Assembly (NCBI GenBank): GCA_031407765.1
Contig: JANOIR010000077.1
Span: 3,868-67,867, forward strand
Length of the DNA: 64,000 bases
Direction: 5' to 3'
Source: JBDSLU01 sp031407765
Lineage (GTDB): Bacteria > Acidobacteriota > Vicinamibacteria > Vicinamibacterales > Vicinamibacteraceae
Positions 57,918-64,000 of the stretch are shown here, in pieces. Made by a program: the position numbers and the translations under genes. The first letter of the stretch is position 1; each line of letters starts with the position of its first letter. Below the pieces are notes generated by a model. That model saw nothing but the letters and a program-made list of their open reading frames with translations, had not been told where the DNA came from and made no database searches.

Positions 57918-58690
57918 CGGGCGACGGCGGCAGGCTGCTCGGGCTGCTGCGCGGCCAGCGTTTCGAGGGCTTTGAGAAATCCTTCAAGATGGCGCGCGGG
58001 TCGCTGCTCGCGGAGCGTGTGCTGTTCGGCGTGCCGCGCGCGGGCGCGGATCCGGCGAGTCTCGCAGGCGTTTGCCGAGCGCTCGCGATGCCTGAGCCGT
58101 ACCTTGCCGCCTTCGAGGGAGGCCTCGCGGAGGCCGACACCGTGCACTTCGGCTTCGAAGCGGGAGAGGGCCTGCTGTACAAGGTTTACCTGGAGTACGC
58201 GCGCCGATACCACGGCGCGCCTCGGGGCGGGCCGCCGGTCGTGCTGCACCACGCCTACAAGTGGGACGCGTCGGATCCGCGCCGCCGTGCGGTCGCGCGC
58301 TACGAATGCTTTCCAGGCCTGCCGGCAGCCGGCATCCGTGCGCGGCTGGCTGCGCTATATGGCCATCGGGGCGCGCCCTCGCAGGCCGCCGCGTGCGCCG
58401 CGCTCGACCTTGCCGGCCGGCGCAGCGTCAAGCCGCTGATGTACCTGGAGGTCGCGGAAGAGGGCAATCCCCGCGCATCGTTCGACCTCAACCTGCATCC
58501 GGCCGACCTCCGCGTGGCCGACCTGGAGGCCGGGTTGCGGGAACTGCAGCAGCGCTATGCCATCGCCGAGGACGCGTTCGAGCCGGTGTGGGAGAACGTC
58601 CGTGGGCAGGCGCTCGGCCACGTCGCCGGCGGCACGAGCCGCGGGGGCGGCGATTTCTTCACCGTCTACCACGGCGTCGGGGCGCCTTGA
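57893..58690 (+). CDS. hypothetical protein, about 265 aa
   Basis: I do not recognise this family. The protein is soluble, with no signal peptide. Distinct segments are LLGLLRGQRFEGFEKSFKMA, EADTVHFGFEAGEGLLYKVY, PVVLHHAYKWDASDP and SFDLNLHPADLRVADLEAGL, with an acidic, aromatic-rich middle. The start is uncertain. GTG at 57,893 overlaps the adaptor gene by 25 bp and keeps the LLGLLRGQRFEGF region; the first ATG is at 57,989. The stop overlaps the next gene's TTG start (TTGA), so the two are translationally coupled and may act together. A link to the secretion system rests only on position. Confidence 0.68.
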   Translation: MQRPIPQVAGDGGRLLGLLRGQRFEGFEKSFKMARGSLLAERVLFGVPRAGADPASLAGVCRALAMPEPYLAAFEGGLAEADTVHFGFEAGEGLLYKVYLEYARRYHGAPRGGPPVVLHHAYKWDASDPRRRAVARYECFPGLPAAGIRARLAALYGHRGAPSQAAACAALDLAGRRSVKPLMYLEVAEEGNPRASFDLNLHPADLRVADLEAGLRELQQRYAIAEDAFEPVWENVRGQALGHVAGGTSRGGGDFFTVYHGVGAP

Positions 58691-59262
58691 ATCCCTTCGT
58701 TGTGGCGGTCGCCGGGCCGATCGGCGCGGGCAAGTCGACGCTCGTGCGTGGTCTCGCCGCGCGCCTGCCCCAGGCCGCGGCAATCTACATGGACGACTAC
58801 GAGCAGTTCACCAGACAGCCGCTCGACGAGGTGCGCCGCTGGCTGCGCGAAGGGGCCGATCCCAACCGGCTGCCCATCCCCGGCCTCGCCGAGAAGCTGG
58901 CGGCCCTGAAGAGCGGGCCGGACCGCTTCCTCGTCTTCGAGACGCAGTTCGGCCGCACGCACGCCGCGACTGCCTGCCATATCGACTTCCTCGTCTGGAT
59001 CGACCTGCCGCTGGAGTTCGCGCATGCGCGCAAGCTCGCGCAAATGGGGGCTGCGGCCGACGTCCGAGATCCGGCCGGTGCTGCGGATTTCCTCGCCTGG
59101 ATCACCGGCTACGAGGCGAGCTACGCCGACGTGGTTGAGCCTGCGCTGCGCATTCAGCGCGAGACCGTGCGCGCCGGCGCGGATCTCGTGGTCGATGGCG
59201 TGCGCAAGCCCGCGGTGCTCCTCTCGCAGATCGAATCCGCCGTGCTCGCCGGGCGTCGCTAG
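58687..59262 (+). CDS. small P-loop kinase-like protein
   Basis: This 191-aa protein starts MNPFVVAVAGPIGAGKST, a Walker A loop at residues 10-18, as in uridine, pantothenate and nucleoside kinases. A DDYEQF segment near residue 38 fits the acidic strand that follows Walker A in these kinases. LVWIDLPLEFAHARKLAQ looks like a lid or Walker B region. The TTG start at 58,687 overlaps the previous stop by 4 bp; GTG at 58,702 would cut the strand before the P-loop. The substrate is unknown. It is the last gene of the run and is followed by a non-coding gap with an FNR-like palindrome. Confidence 0.7.
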   Translation: MNPFVVAVAGPIGAGKSTLVRGLAARLPQAAAIYMDDYEQFTRQPLDEVRRWLREGADPNRLPIPGLAEKLAALKSGPDRFLVFETQFGRTHAATACHIDFLVWIDLPLEFAHARKLAQMGAAADVRDPAGAADFLAWITGYEASYADVVEPALRIQRETVRAGADLVVDGVRKPAVLLSQIESAVLAGRR

Positions 59263-59271
59263 GCGCAGGCC

Positions 59272-59314
59272 TTGATCGTGGTCAAGGCCGGACGCGGGCC
59301 GGCTCTCTCACAAT
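59272..59314 (+). promoter_or_regulatory. FNR-type box and promoter for fhs
   Basis: TTGAT-CGTG-GTCAA at 59,272-59,285 matches the FNR/ANR consensus TTGAT-N4-ATCAA with one mismatch. It sits inside a longer perfect inverted repeat, GGCCTTGA/TCAAGGCC (59,268-59,289). A -10-like CACAAT lies at 59,309-59,314. A start at about 59,320 would place the box centre near -41.5, the class II activator position. The inverted repeat lacks a T-run, so I prefer an operator to a terminator. Confidence 0.5.
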
Positions 59315-59341
59315 GCGTCGTCCAAAATTGGGGAGCACCGC

Positions 59342-61012
59342 ATGGCGTCCGATATCGAGATCGCACAGGCTGCGAAGATGCAGCGCATTTCCAAGGTGGC
59401 GCTGGAAAAGCTCGGCATCGCCGAAGAGCACCTTGAGCCTTACGGCCACTACAAGGCCAAGGTCTCGCTGCCGTTTCTCGATACCCTGAAGTCGAAGAAG
59501 AACGGCAAGCTGATCCTGGTGACCGCGATCAGCCCGACGCCCGCGGGCGAGGGCAAGACCACCACCACCGTGGGCCTGGGCGACGCGCTGAACCACATCG
59601 GCAAGAAGGCGATCATCTGCCTGCGCGAGCCCTCGCTCGGGCCCGTGTTCGGCGTGAAGGGCGGCGCCGCCGGCGGCGGCTACGCGCAGATCGTGCCGAT
59701 GGAGGACATCAACCTGCACTTCACCGGCGACTTCGGCGCGATCCAGCTCGCGAACAACCTGCTCGCCGCGCTGATCGACAACCATATCAGCCACGGCAAC
59801 GAACTCGGCATCGACGTGCGCCGCATCCAATGGAAGCGCGTGCTCGACATGAACGACCGCGCGCTGCGCGACATCACCGTGGGTCTGGGCGGCACCGCCA
59901 ACGGCTATCCCCGGCAGGATGGCTTCGACATCGTGGTCGCCTCCGAGGTGATGGCGATCTTCTGCCTCGCCACCTCGCTGGAGGACCTGAAGAAGCGCCT
60001 CGGCAACATCGTGGTGGGCTATACGCGCGAGCAGAAACCGGTCACGGCGAAGGACCTGAAGGGACACGGCGCCATGACGGTGCTGCTGAAGGACGCGCTG
60101 GCGCCCAACCTCGTGCAGACGCTGGAGAACAACCCCGCGTTCGTGCACGGCGGCCCCTTCGCCAACATCGCGCACGGCTGCAATTCGGTGCTCGCCACGC
60201 AGAGTGCGCTAAAGCTGGCCGACTACGTGGTGACCGAGGCGGGCTTCGGCGCCGATCTTGGCGCGGAGAAATTCCTCGATATCAAGTGCCGCAAGACCGG
60301 CCTGATGCCGAGCGCCGCGGTGATCGTGGCGACCATGCGGGCGCTCAAGTACCACGGCGGCGTGGACGTGAAGGAGGTGAGCAAGGAGAATCTGGCCGCG
60401 CTGGAGAAAGGCCTCGTCAACCTGGAGCGCCATGTCGAGAACGTGAGCAAGGTGTATGGCATCCCCTGCGTGGTCTCGATCAACAAGTTCACCTTCGACA
60501 CGCCGGCCGAAATCAGCCTCGTCACCGAGCGCATGAAGAAGCTCGGCGCCGAGGTGGTGCTGGCCGCCCACTGGGGCGAGGGCGGCAAGGGCGCCGCCGA
60601 CCTGGCGAAGATCGTGGTCGCGTTGTGCGACAAGCCCTCGAAGCCGACCTTCGTCTACGAGGATGCCGACAGCCTGTGGGACAAGATCAACAAGATCGCG
60701 AAGAAGGTCTACCGTGCGGGCAGCGTGACCGCGGACGCCAAGGTGAAGGCGCAGATCCAGAAGCTGCAGGACGAAGGCTACGGCCACTTCCCGGTGTGCG
60801 TGGCGAAGACCCAGTCCTCGTTCTCGACCAACGCGGCGACGCGCGGTGCGCCCACCGACCACGTGGTCAACGTGCGCGAGGTGCGGCTGGCGGCGGGCGC
60901 CGAGTTCGTGGTGATGATCTGCGGGGATATCATGACCATGCCCGGGCTGCCGAAGGTGCCCTCGGCCGAGAAAATTGATCTGATCGACGGCAAGGTGGTT
61001 GGGCTGTTCTAG
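59342..61012 (+). CDS. fhs: formate-tetrahydrofolate ligase
   Basis: This 556-aa cytoplasmic enzyme joins formate to tetrahydrofolate with ATP, giving 10-formyl-THF for one-carbon metabolism. The length and sequence are those of the family. The ATP-binding loop is TPAGEGKTTTTVGLGD, followed by REPSLGPVFGVKGGAAGGGY, FTGDFGAIQLANNLLAALID, HGGPFANIAHGCNSV and TEAGFGADLGAEKF, all signature stretches. ATG at 59,342 has a GGGGAG site 6 nt upstream. An FNR-like box precedes it (separate entry), which would fit induction at low oxygen. It is unrelated to the secretion locus and marks its right border. Confidence 0.97.
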   Translation: MASDIEIAQAAKMQRISKVALEKLGIAEEHLEPYGHYKAKVSLPFLDTLKSKKNGKLILVTAISPTPAGEGKTTTTVGLGDALNHIGKKAIICLREPSLGPVFGVKGGAAGGGYAQIVPMEDINLHFTGDFGAIQLANNLLAALIDNHISHGNELGIDVRRIQWKRVLDMNDRALRDITVGLGGTANGYPRQDGFDIVVASEVMAIFCLATSLEDLKKRLGNIVVGYTREQKPVTAKDLKGHGAMTVLLKDALAPNLVQTLENNPAFVHGGPFANIAHGCNSVLATQSALKLADYVVTEAGFGADLGAEKFLDIKCRKTGLMPSAAVIVATMRALKYHGGVDVKEVSKENLAALEKGLVNLERHVENVSKVYGIPCVVSINKFTFDTPAEISLVTERMKKLGAEVVLAAHWGEGGKGAADLAKIVVALCDKPSKPTFVYEDADSLWDKINKIAKKVYRAGSVTADAKVKAQIQKLQDEGYGHFPVCVAKTQSSFSTNAATRGAPTDHVVNVREVRLAAGAEFVVMICGDIMTMPGLPKVPSAEKIDLIDGKVVGLF

Positions 61013-61068
61013 CGGCCCAATACGGCTGACAGCGCGCCCGGCGGTGCGATGTGCCATCATCTCCCGGC

Positions 61069-61746
61069 ATGAGGGTGCTGCTAGCCGAAGACGACCACAT
61101 GCTTGCCGACGCGGTGGCGCGCGCGCTGCGCCAGTCGGCGCACTCGGTTGAGGTCGCGCACCGGGGGCGCGAAGCGGACGACGCGCTCGCTTCAGGCGAG
61201 TTTGACCTCGTCATCCTCGACGTCAATCTGCCGGAGATCAGCGGCTTTGAGGTGCTGCGCCGCCTGCGCCAGCGCAAGTCGCGCGTGCCGGTCCTCATCC
61301 TCACCGTGCGCGACAACATCGAGGACCTGGTCGCGGGCCTCGACACTGGCGCGGACGACTACCTCACCAAGCCGTTCAAGCTGCCGGAGCTGGAGGCGCG
61401 CGTGCGCGCGCTGCTGCGCCGGGGCAACGCGGCGCCGGACGCCGAACTCGAGCACGGCCCCCTGCGCCTCGATGTCGCCGGACGGCGCCTGCACTGCAAC
61501 GGGCAACCGCTCGAACTGTCGGGGCGCGAGCTGGCCGTGGTGGAGCTGTTGCTGATGCGCGAGGGGCGCGTGGTCACCAAGCAGCAGATCGCCGAGCACC
61601 TTTACGGCTGGGACGAGTCGGCCAGCAGCAACGCGGTCGAGGTGTTCATCTACCGCCTGCGAAAGAAGCTGGAACCCTCCGGCGTGGACGTGCGCACGAT
61701 CCGGGGCATGGGCTACCTGATCGAGAAATGGCCGCATGCCGCGTGA
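61069..61746 (+). CDS. OmpR-family response regulator (TctD/QseB-like)
   Basis: This 225-aa regulator has a receiver domain with acidic pocket residues E7, D8 and D9, the phospho-acceptor D51 (LVILDVNLPEISGF), T79 and K101 (DDYLTKPFKLPEL). A winged-helix DNA-binding domain ends in FIYRLRKKLEPSGVDVRTIR and RGMGYLIEK. I chose ATG at 61,069 because MRVLLAEDDH is the standard receiver start; the upstream GTG at 61,051 would add an unusual extension. The stop overlaps the kinase start by 11 bp. The similarity is closest to TctD/QseB-type regulators of betaproteobacteria. The regulated genes are unknown. Confidence 0.92.
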   Translation: MRVLLAEDDHMLADAVARALRQSAHSVEVAHRGREADDALASGEFDLVILDVNLPEISGFEVLRRLRQRKSRVPVLILTVRDNIEDLVAGLDTGADDYLTKPFKLPELEARVRALLRRGNAAPDAELEHGPLRLDVAGRRLHCNGQPLELSGRELAVVELLLMREGRVVTKQQIAEHLYGWDESASSNAVEVFIYRLRKKLEPSGVDVRTIRGMGYLIEKWPHAA

Positions 61747-63118
61747 CGCGGCGACCCAGCTTCGTACCCAGCTCCTCGCCTGGCTGCTCGTGCCGCTCGC
61801 AGTGCTGCTGGGGGCCGACGCCTTCATCGGCTACGCGGTCGCGCTCAACTTCGCCGAGCGCGGGCACGATCGCGCCCTGGTGGAGATCGCACGCGACGTC
61901 GCGCTCCACCTGCGCGGCGCAAACGGCGCGGTGGAGCTCGACCTGCCCGAGGAGGCGCGTCGCGTGCTGTTCTCGGGCGCGCCGGGACGCATCACCTTCG
62001 AGGTGGTGGCCGCGGACGGACGGCGCATTGCGGGGGAACCGATCGCCGCCGCCGGCCCGACCAAACCGCGTGTCGGCGGGGAGAAGCTCTACGACGGCGC
62101 GCTCGGCAGCGACCCGGCGCGCATCGTGGAGCTCACGGTCGTGACTGACGGGCCCGCGCGCGCGCAGGCCGTGGTGCGCGTTGCGGAAACCAAGGAGCAG
62201 CGGACCGCGCTCGCACGCGAGATTCTCCTCAGCGTGGTGCTGCCGCAGCTTCTGCTCGTGGTGTTCGCCGGCGTGGTGGTGTGGCACGGCGTGCTGCGCG
62301 GCCTCGCGCCGCTCCAGCGCCTGCAGCGCGCCCTTGCCGAGCGCTCCCACGTCGACCGCAGCCCGGTTTCCGACGAAGGCGTGCCCGGCGAGGTGCGGCC
62401 GCTCGTGCTGTCGATCAACGACCTGCTCGCGCGCCTGGACCAGGCGCTTACGCTGCAGAGCCGCTTTGTCGCCGACGCCGCGCACCAGCTCAAGACGCCC
62501 ATCGCGGCGCTGCGCGCGCAGCTCGACGTCGCCCTGCGCGAGCCCGAACCGGCGCGCCTGCGCGAGTCGGTGGAGGCCGCCTATCCGGGGCTCGAACGGC
62601 TGTCCCGTCTCGCTTCGCAGCTCCTTTCGCTCGCGCGCAACGAGCCCGCGGCGGCAGGCGGCGTGCGCCTGGAGCCCCTCGACCTGGACGCGCTCGGCCT
62701 CGAGGTGGCCACGCAGTGGGTGCCCGAGGCGCTCAAGCGCCGCATCGACCTGGGATTTGAGTCGGCAGGCGCGCCGGTGATGGTGCGCGGCGACGCGTCG
62801 CGGCTGCGCGAGCTGCTCGACAACCTGCTCGACAATGCGGTGCTCTACACGCGCGAAGGCGGGCGCATCACGGTGCGCGTGCGCGCCTCGCCGGCGCCGA
62901 TCCTCGAGGTCAACGACGACGGGCCATCCATCCCGCCGGAGGAGCGCGAGCGCGTGTTCGAGCGCTTCCACCGGCTGCTCGGCAGCTCGCGCGACGGCAG
63001 CGGCCTCGGCCTGGCCATCGCGCGCGAGATCGCGCACCTGCACGGCGCCGACATCGGCCTGAGCGACGATACCGACGGCGTCGGCAACACCTTCAGCGTC
63101 GTATTCCCCGCGCCGTAA
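61736..63118 (+). CDS. sensor histidine kinase (TctE-like)
   Basis: This 460-aa membrane kinase has two transmembrane helices (about residues 11-33 and 160-184) flanking a periplasmic sensor of about 125 residues of the TctE N-terminal type. The dimerisation H-box is DAAHQLKTPIAAL with phospho-accepting H250. The ATPase domain has NLLDNAVLYT (N-box), NDDGPSIPPEERERVFERF (G1/F) and GSGLGLAIAREIA (G2). All catalytic motifs are intact. Overlap with the regulator gene shows they are a cognate pair. TctE-type sensors often respond to carboxylates such as citrate, but the signal here cannot be told from sequence. Confidence 0.92.
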   Translation: MPRDAATQLRTQLLAWLLVPLAVLLGADAFIGYAVALNFAERGHDRALVEIARDVALHLRGANGAVELDLPEEARRVLFSGAPGRITFEVVAADGRRIAGEPIAAAGPTKPRVGGEKLYDGALGSDPARIVELTVVTDGPARAQAVVRVAETKEQRTALAREILLSVVLPQLLLVVFAGVVVWHGVLRGLAPLQRLQRALAERSHVDRSPVSDEGVPGEVRPLVLSINDLLARLDQALTLQSRFVADAAHQLKTPIAALRAQLDVALREPEPARLRESVEAAYPGLERLSRLASQLLSLARNEPAAAGGVRLEPLDLDALGLEVATQWVPEALKRRIDLGFESAGAPVMVRGDASRLRELLDNLLDNAVLYTREGGRITVRVRASPAPILEVNDDGPSIPPEERERVFERFHRLLGSSRDGSGLGLAIAREIAHLHGADIGLSDDTDGVGNTFSVVFPAP

Positions 63119-63140
63119 GCTGGCGTTCATCCTGGTGTGG

Positions 63141-63175
63141 GCTTGCCGTCAGCGGCCGGAAGGCCGGCGGTAAGC
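63141..63175 (+). other. hairpin between the kinase and TerC genes
   Basis: GCTTGCCG (63,141-63,148) pairs with CGGTAAGC (63,168-63,175) with one G-U pair. An inner CGGCC/GGCCG stem closes a GGAA tetraloop. No T-run follows, so it could be a leader structure or a Rho-dependent end. I looked for the yybP-ykoY manganese riboswitch often seen before TerC-type genes. The gap (78 bp) is too short and its conserved core is not evident. Confidence 0.35.
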
Positions 63176-63196
63176 GGAGCTTCGTATGCTGTGCGC

Positions 63197-64000
63197 ATGG
63201 ACCTTCTCACCACCAGCTTCTTCTGGGTCACCCTGGCCCAGATCATGATGATCAACATTGTGCTGAGCGGCGACAACGCGGTCGTCATCGCGCTCGCCAG
63301 CCGCTCGCTGCCGCCGCGCCAGCAGAAGCAGGCCATCCTCTTCGGCAGCTTCGGCGCGATCGTGCTGCGCATCGTGCTCACCTTCTTCGCGGTGATGCTG
63401 CTCGGCCTGCCGTTCCTCAAGGCGATCGGCTCGGTGCTGCTGGCGTGGATCGGCATCTCGATGCTGATCCCCGAGGCCGAGGAGGAGCACATCGAGGGCA
63501 GCGGCCAGATGTGGTCGGCGATCAAGACCATCATCGTCGCCGACCTCGTCATGAGCCTGGACAACGTGCTCGGCGTTGCGGCGGCGGCCAAGGGCAACGT
63601 GCCGCTGCTGGTCATCGGCCTCGCCGTCAGCATCCCGCTCATCATCTACGGCAGTACGCTGATCCTGAAGCTGATGACGCGCTGGCCCGTGATCGTCACG
63701 ATCGGCGGCGGCCTGCTCGGCTGGGTGGCGGGCGAGATGGCGGTGACCGACCCGGCCTTCGCGCCGTGGATCGACAGGAACGCGCATTGGCTGCACGAAA
63801 GCGCGCCGGGACTCGCCGCGCTGTTCGTCGTCATCGCCGGCAAGTCGGCGGCAAACGACAAGGTAAGCGCGGCCTGGAAAGCGCTGCTTGGCAAGCCGGT
63901 GCGCGAGACTCCTCCTGCGCCACCTACAGGCTATCGCTGGGCGTACCGGCGCTGGCAGCCCGGCCCGCGCGGCCGGCGCGACTACGCCCTGTACCACGGC
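63197..64000 (+). CDS. TerC family membrane protein (YjbE-like), C-terminus cut by window end
   Basis: The first 268 codons are visible and no stop is reached. The N-terminus LAQIMMINIVLSGDNAVVIA and the later ADLVMSLDNVLGVAAAAKGN carry the paired SGDN/SLDN acidic motifs in transmembrane helices that define TerC/YjbE proteins. About seven hydrophobic segments are present (for example LRIVLTFFAVMLLGLPFLKA and IGGGLLGWVAGEMAV). Family members are linked to manganese or other metal efflux and to tellurium resistance. The start is ATG at 63,197. It lies 78 bp after the kinase gene and may have its own promoter. Confidence 0.88.
   Translation, partial: MDLLTTSFFWVTLAQIMMINIVLSGDNAVVIALASRSLPPRQQKQAILFGSFGAIVLRIVLTFFAVMLLGLPFLKAIGSVLLAWIGISMLIPEAEEEHIEGSGQMWSAIKTIIVADLVMSLDNVLGVAAAAKGNVPLLVIGLAVSIPLIIYGSTLILKLMTRWPVIVTIGGGLLGWVAGEMAVTDPAFAPWIDRNAHWLHESAPGLAALFVVIAGKSAANDKVSAAWKALLGKPVRETPPAPPTGYRWAYRRWQPGPRGRRDYALYHG

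Noticed and set aside
59268..59289. Rho-independent terminator after the kinase-like gene
   Set aside because: The perfect inverted repeat is not followed by a T-run. Its core matches an FNR-type operator and is spaced correctly to a -10 box.
63119..63196. yybP-ykoY manganese riboswitch before the TerC-like gene
   Set aside because: The gap is only 78 bp and the conserved core of that riboswitch is not visible; only a simple hairpin is present.
1..64000. tRNA, rRNA, insertion sequences or phage attachment sites
   Set aside because: Scanning both strands I saw no cloverleaf-like, rRNA-like or transposase sequences and no flanking terminal repeats.

Overview
This GC-rich window comes from a proteobacterium, most likely a betaproteobacterium. 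The evidence is the codon usage, a TctD/TctE-type two-component pair, a YjbE-type TerC protein, a proteobacterial Fhs and the SapC/TolC genes. I cannot name a genus. Apart from the first 210 bases, every gene I accept lies on the plus strand.

Left flank (1-3092): the N-terminus of a flavin-dependent tryptophan-halogenase-like protein runs leftward out of the window. Divergent from it is a tightly overlapping trio: a SAM-dependent O-methyltransferase, an unrecognised 284-aa protein and a radical SAM enzyme. This looks like a small tailoring or secondary-metabolism operon. An AT-richer gap (3093-3245) separates it from the main locus.

Main locus (3246-about 59262): SapC-family protein, TolC-family outer-membrane protein, one giant gene of about 45.1 kb (about 15,050 residues), DUF3467 protein, GAF-HlyD fusion, PqqD-like/M50/HlyD fusion, truncated SecA-like ATPase, a third HlyD/RND-type periplasmic adaptor, an unknown protein and a small P-loop kinase-like protein. 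Genes are packed with short gaps or overlaps. The giant protein has a variant LEPR-XLL motif, a DUF4347 domain with a clan CD-like His/Cys pair, RTX-like repeats at both ends and long adhesin-like arrays between them. These include a 254-residue higher-order repeat and about 23 copies of a roughly 100-residue beta unit. Some of these arrays appear to be inserted inside older domains.

The parts of a one-step export path are present: an outer-membrane channel, membrane-anchored and periplasmic adaptors, and an ATPase. No ABC-type HlyB exporter is visible. The only energised component in the locus is the SecA-like protein, which ends before the helical-wing, two-helix-finger and C-terminal regions of real SecA. 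My leading hypothesis is a dedicated hybrid secretion system in which a stripped-down SecA motor and an M50/HlyD membrane protein serve the TolC channel for one giant surface protein. This is inference from gene content.

Right flank (59263-64000): housekeeping genes. A near-consensus FNR-type box precedes fhs (formate-tetrahydrofolate ligase). It is followed by a TctD/TctE-like response regulator and histidine kinase, then a TerC/YjbE-like membrane protein cut by the window end.
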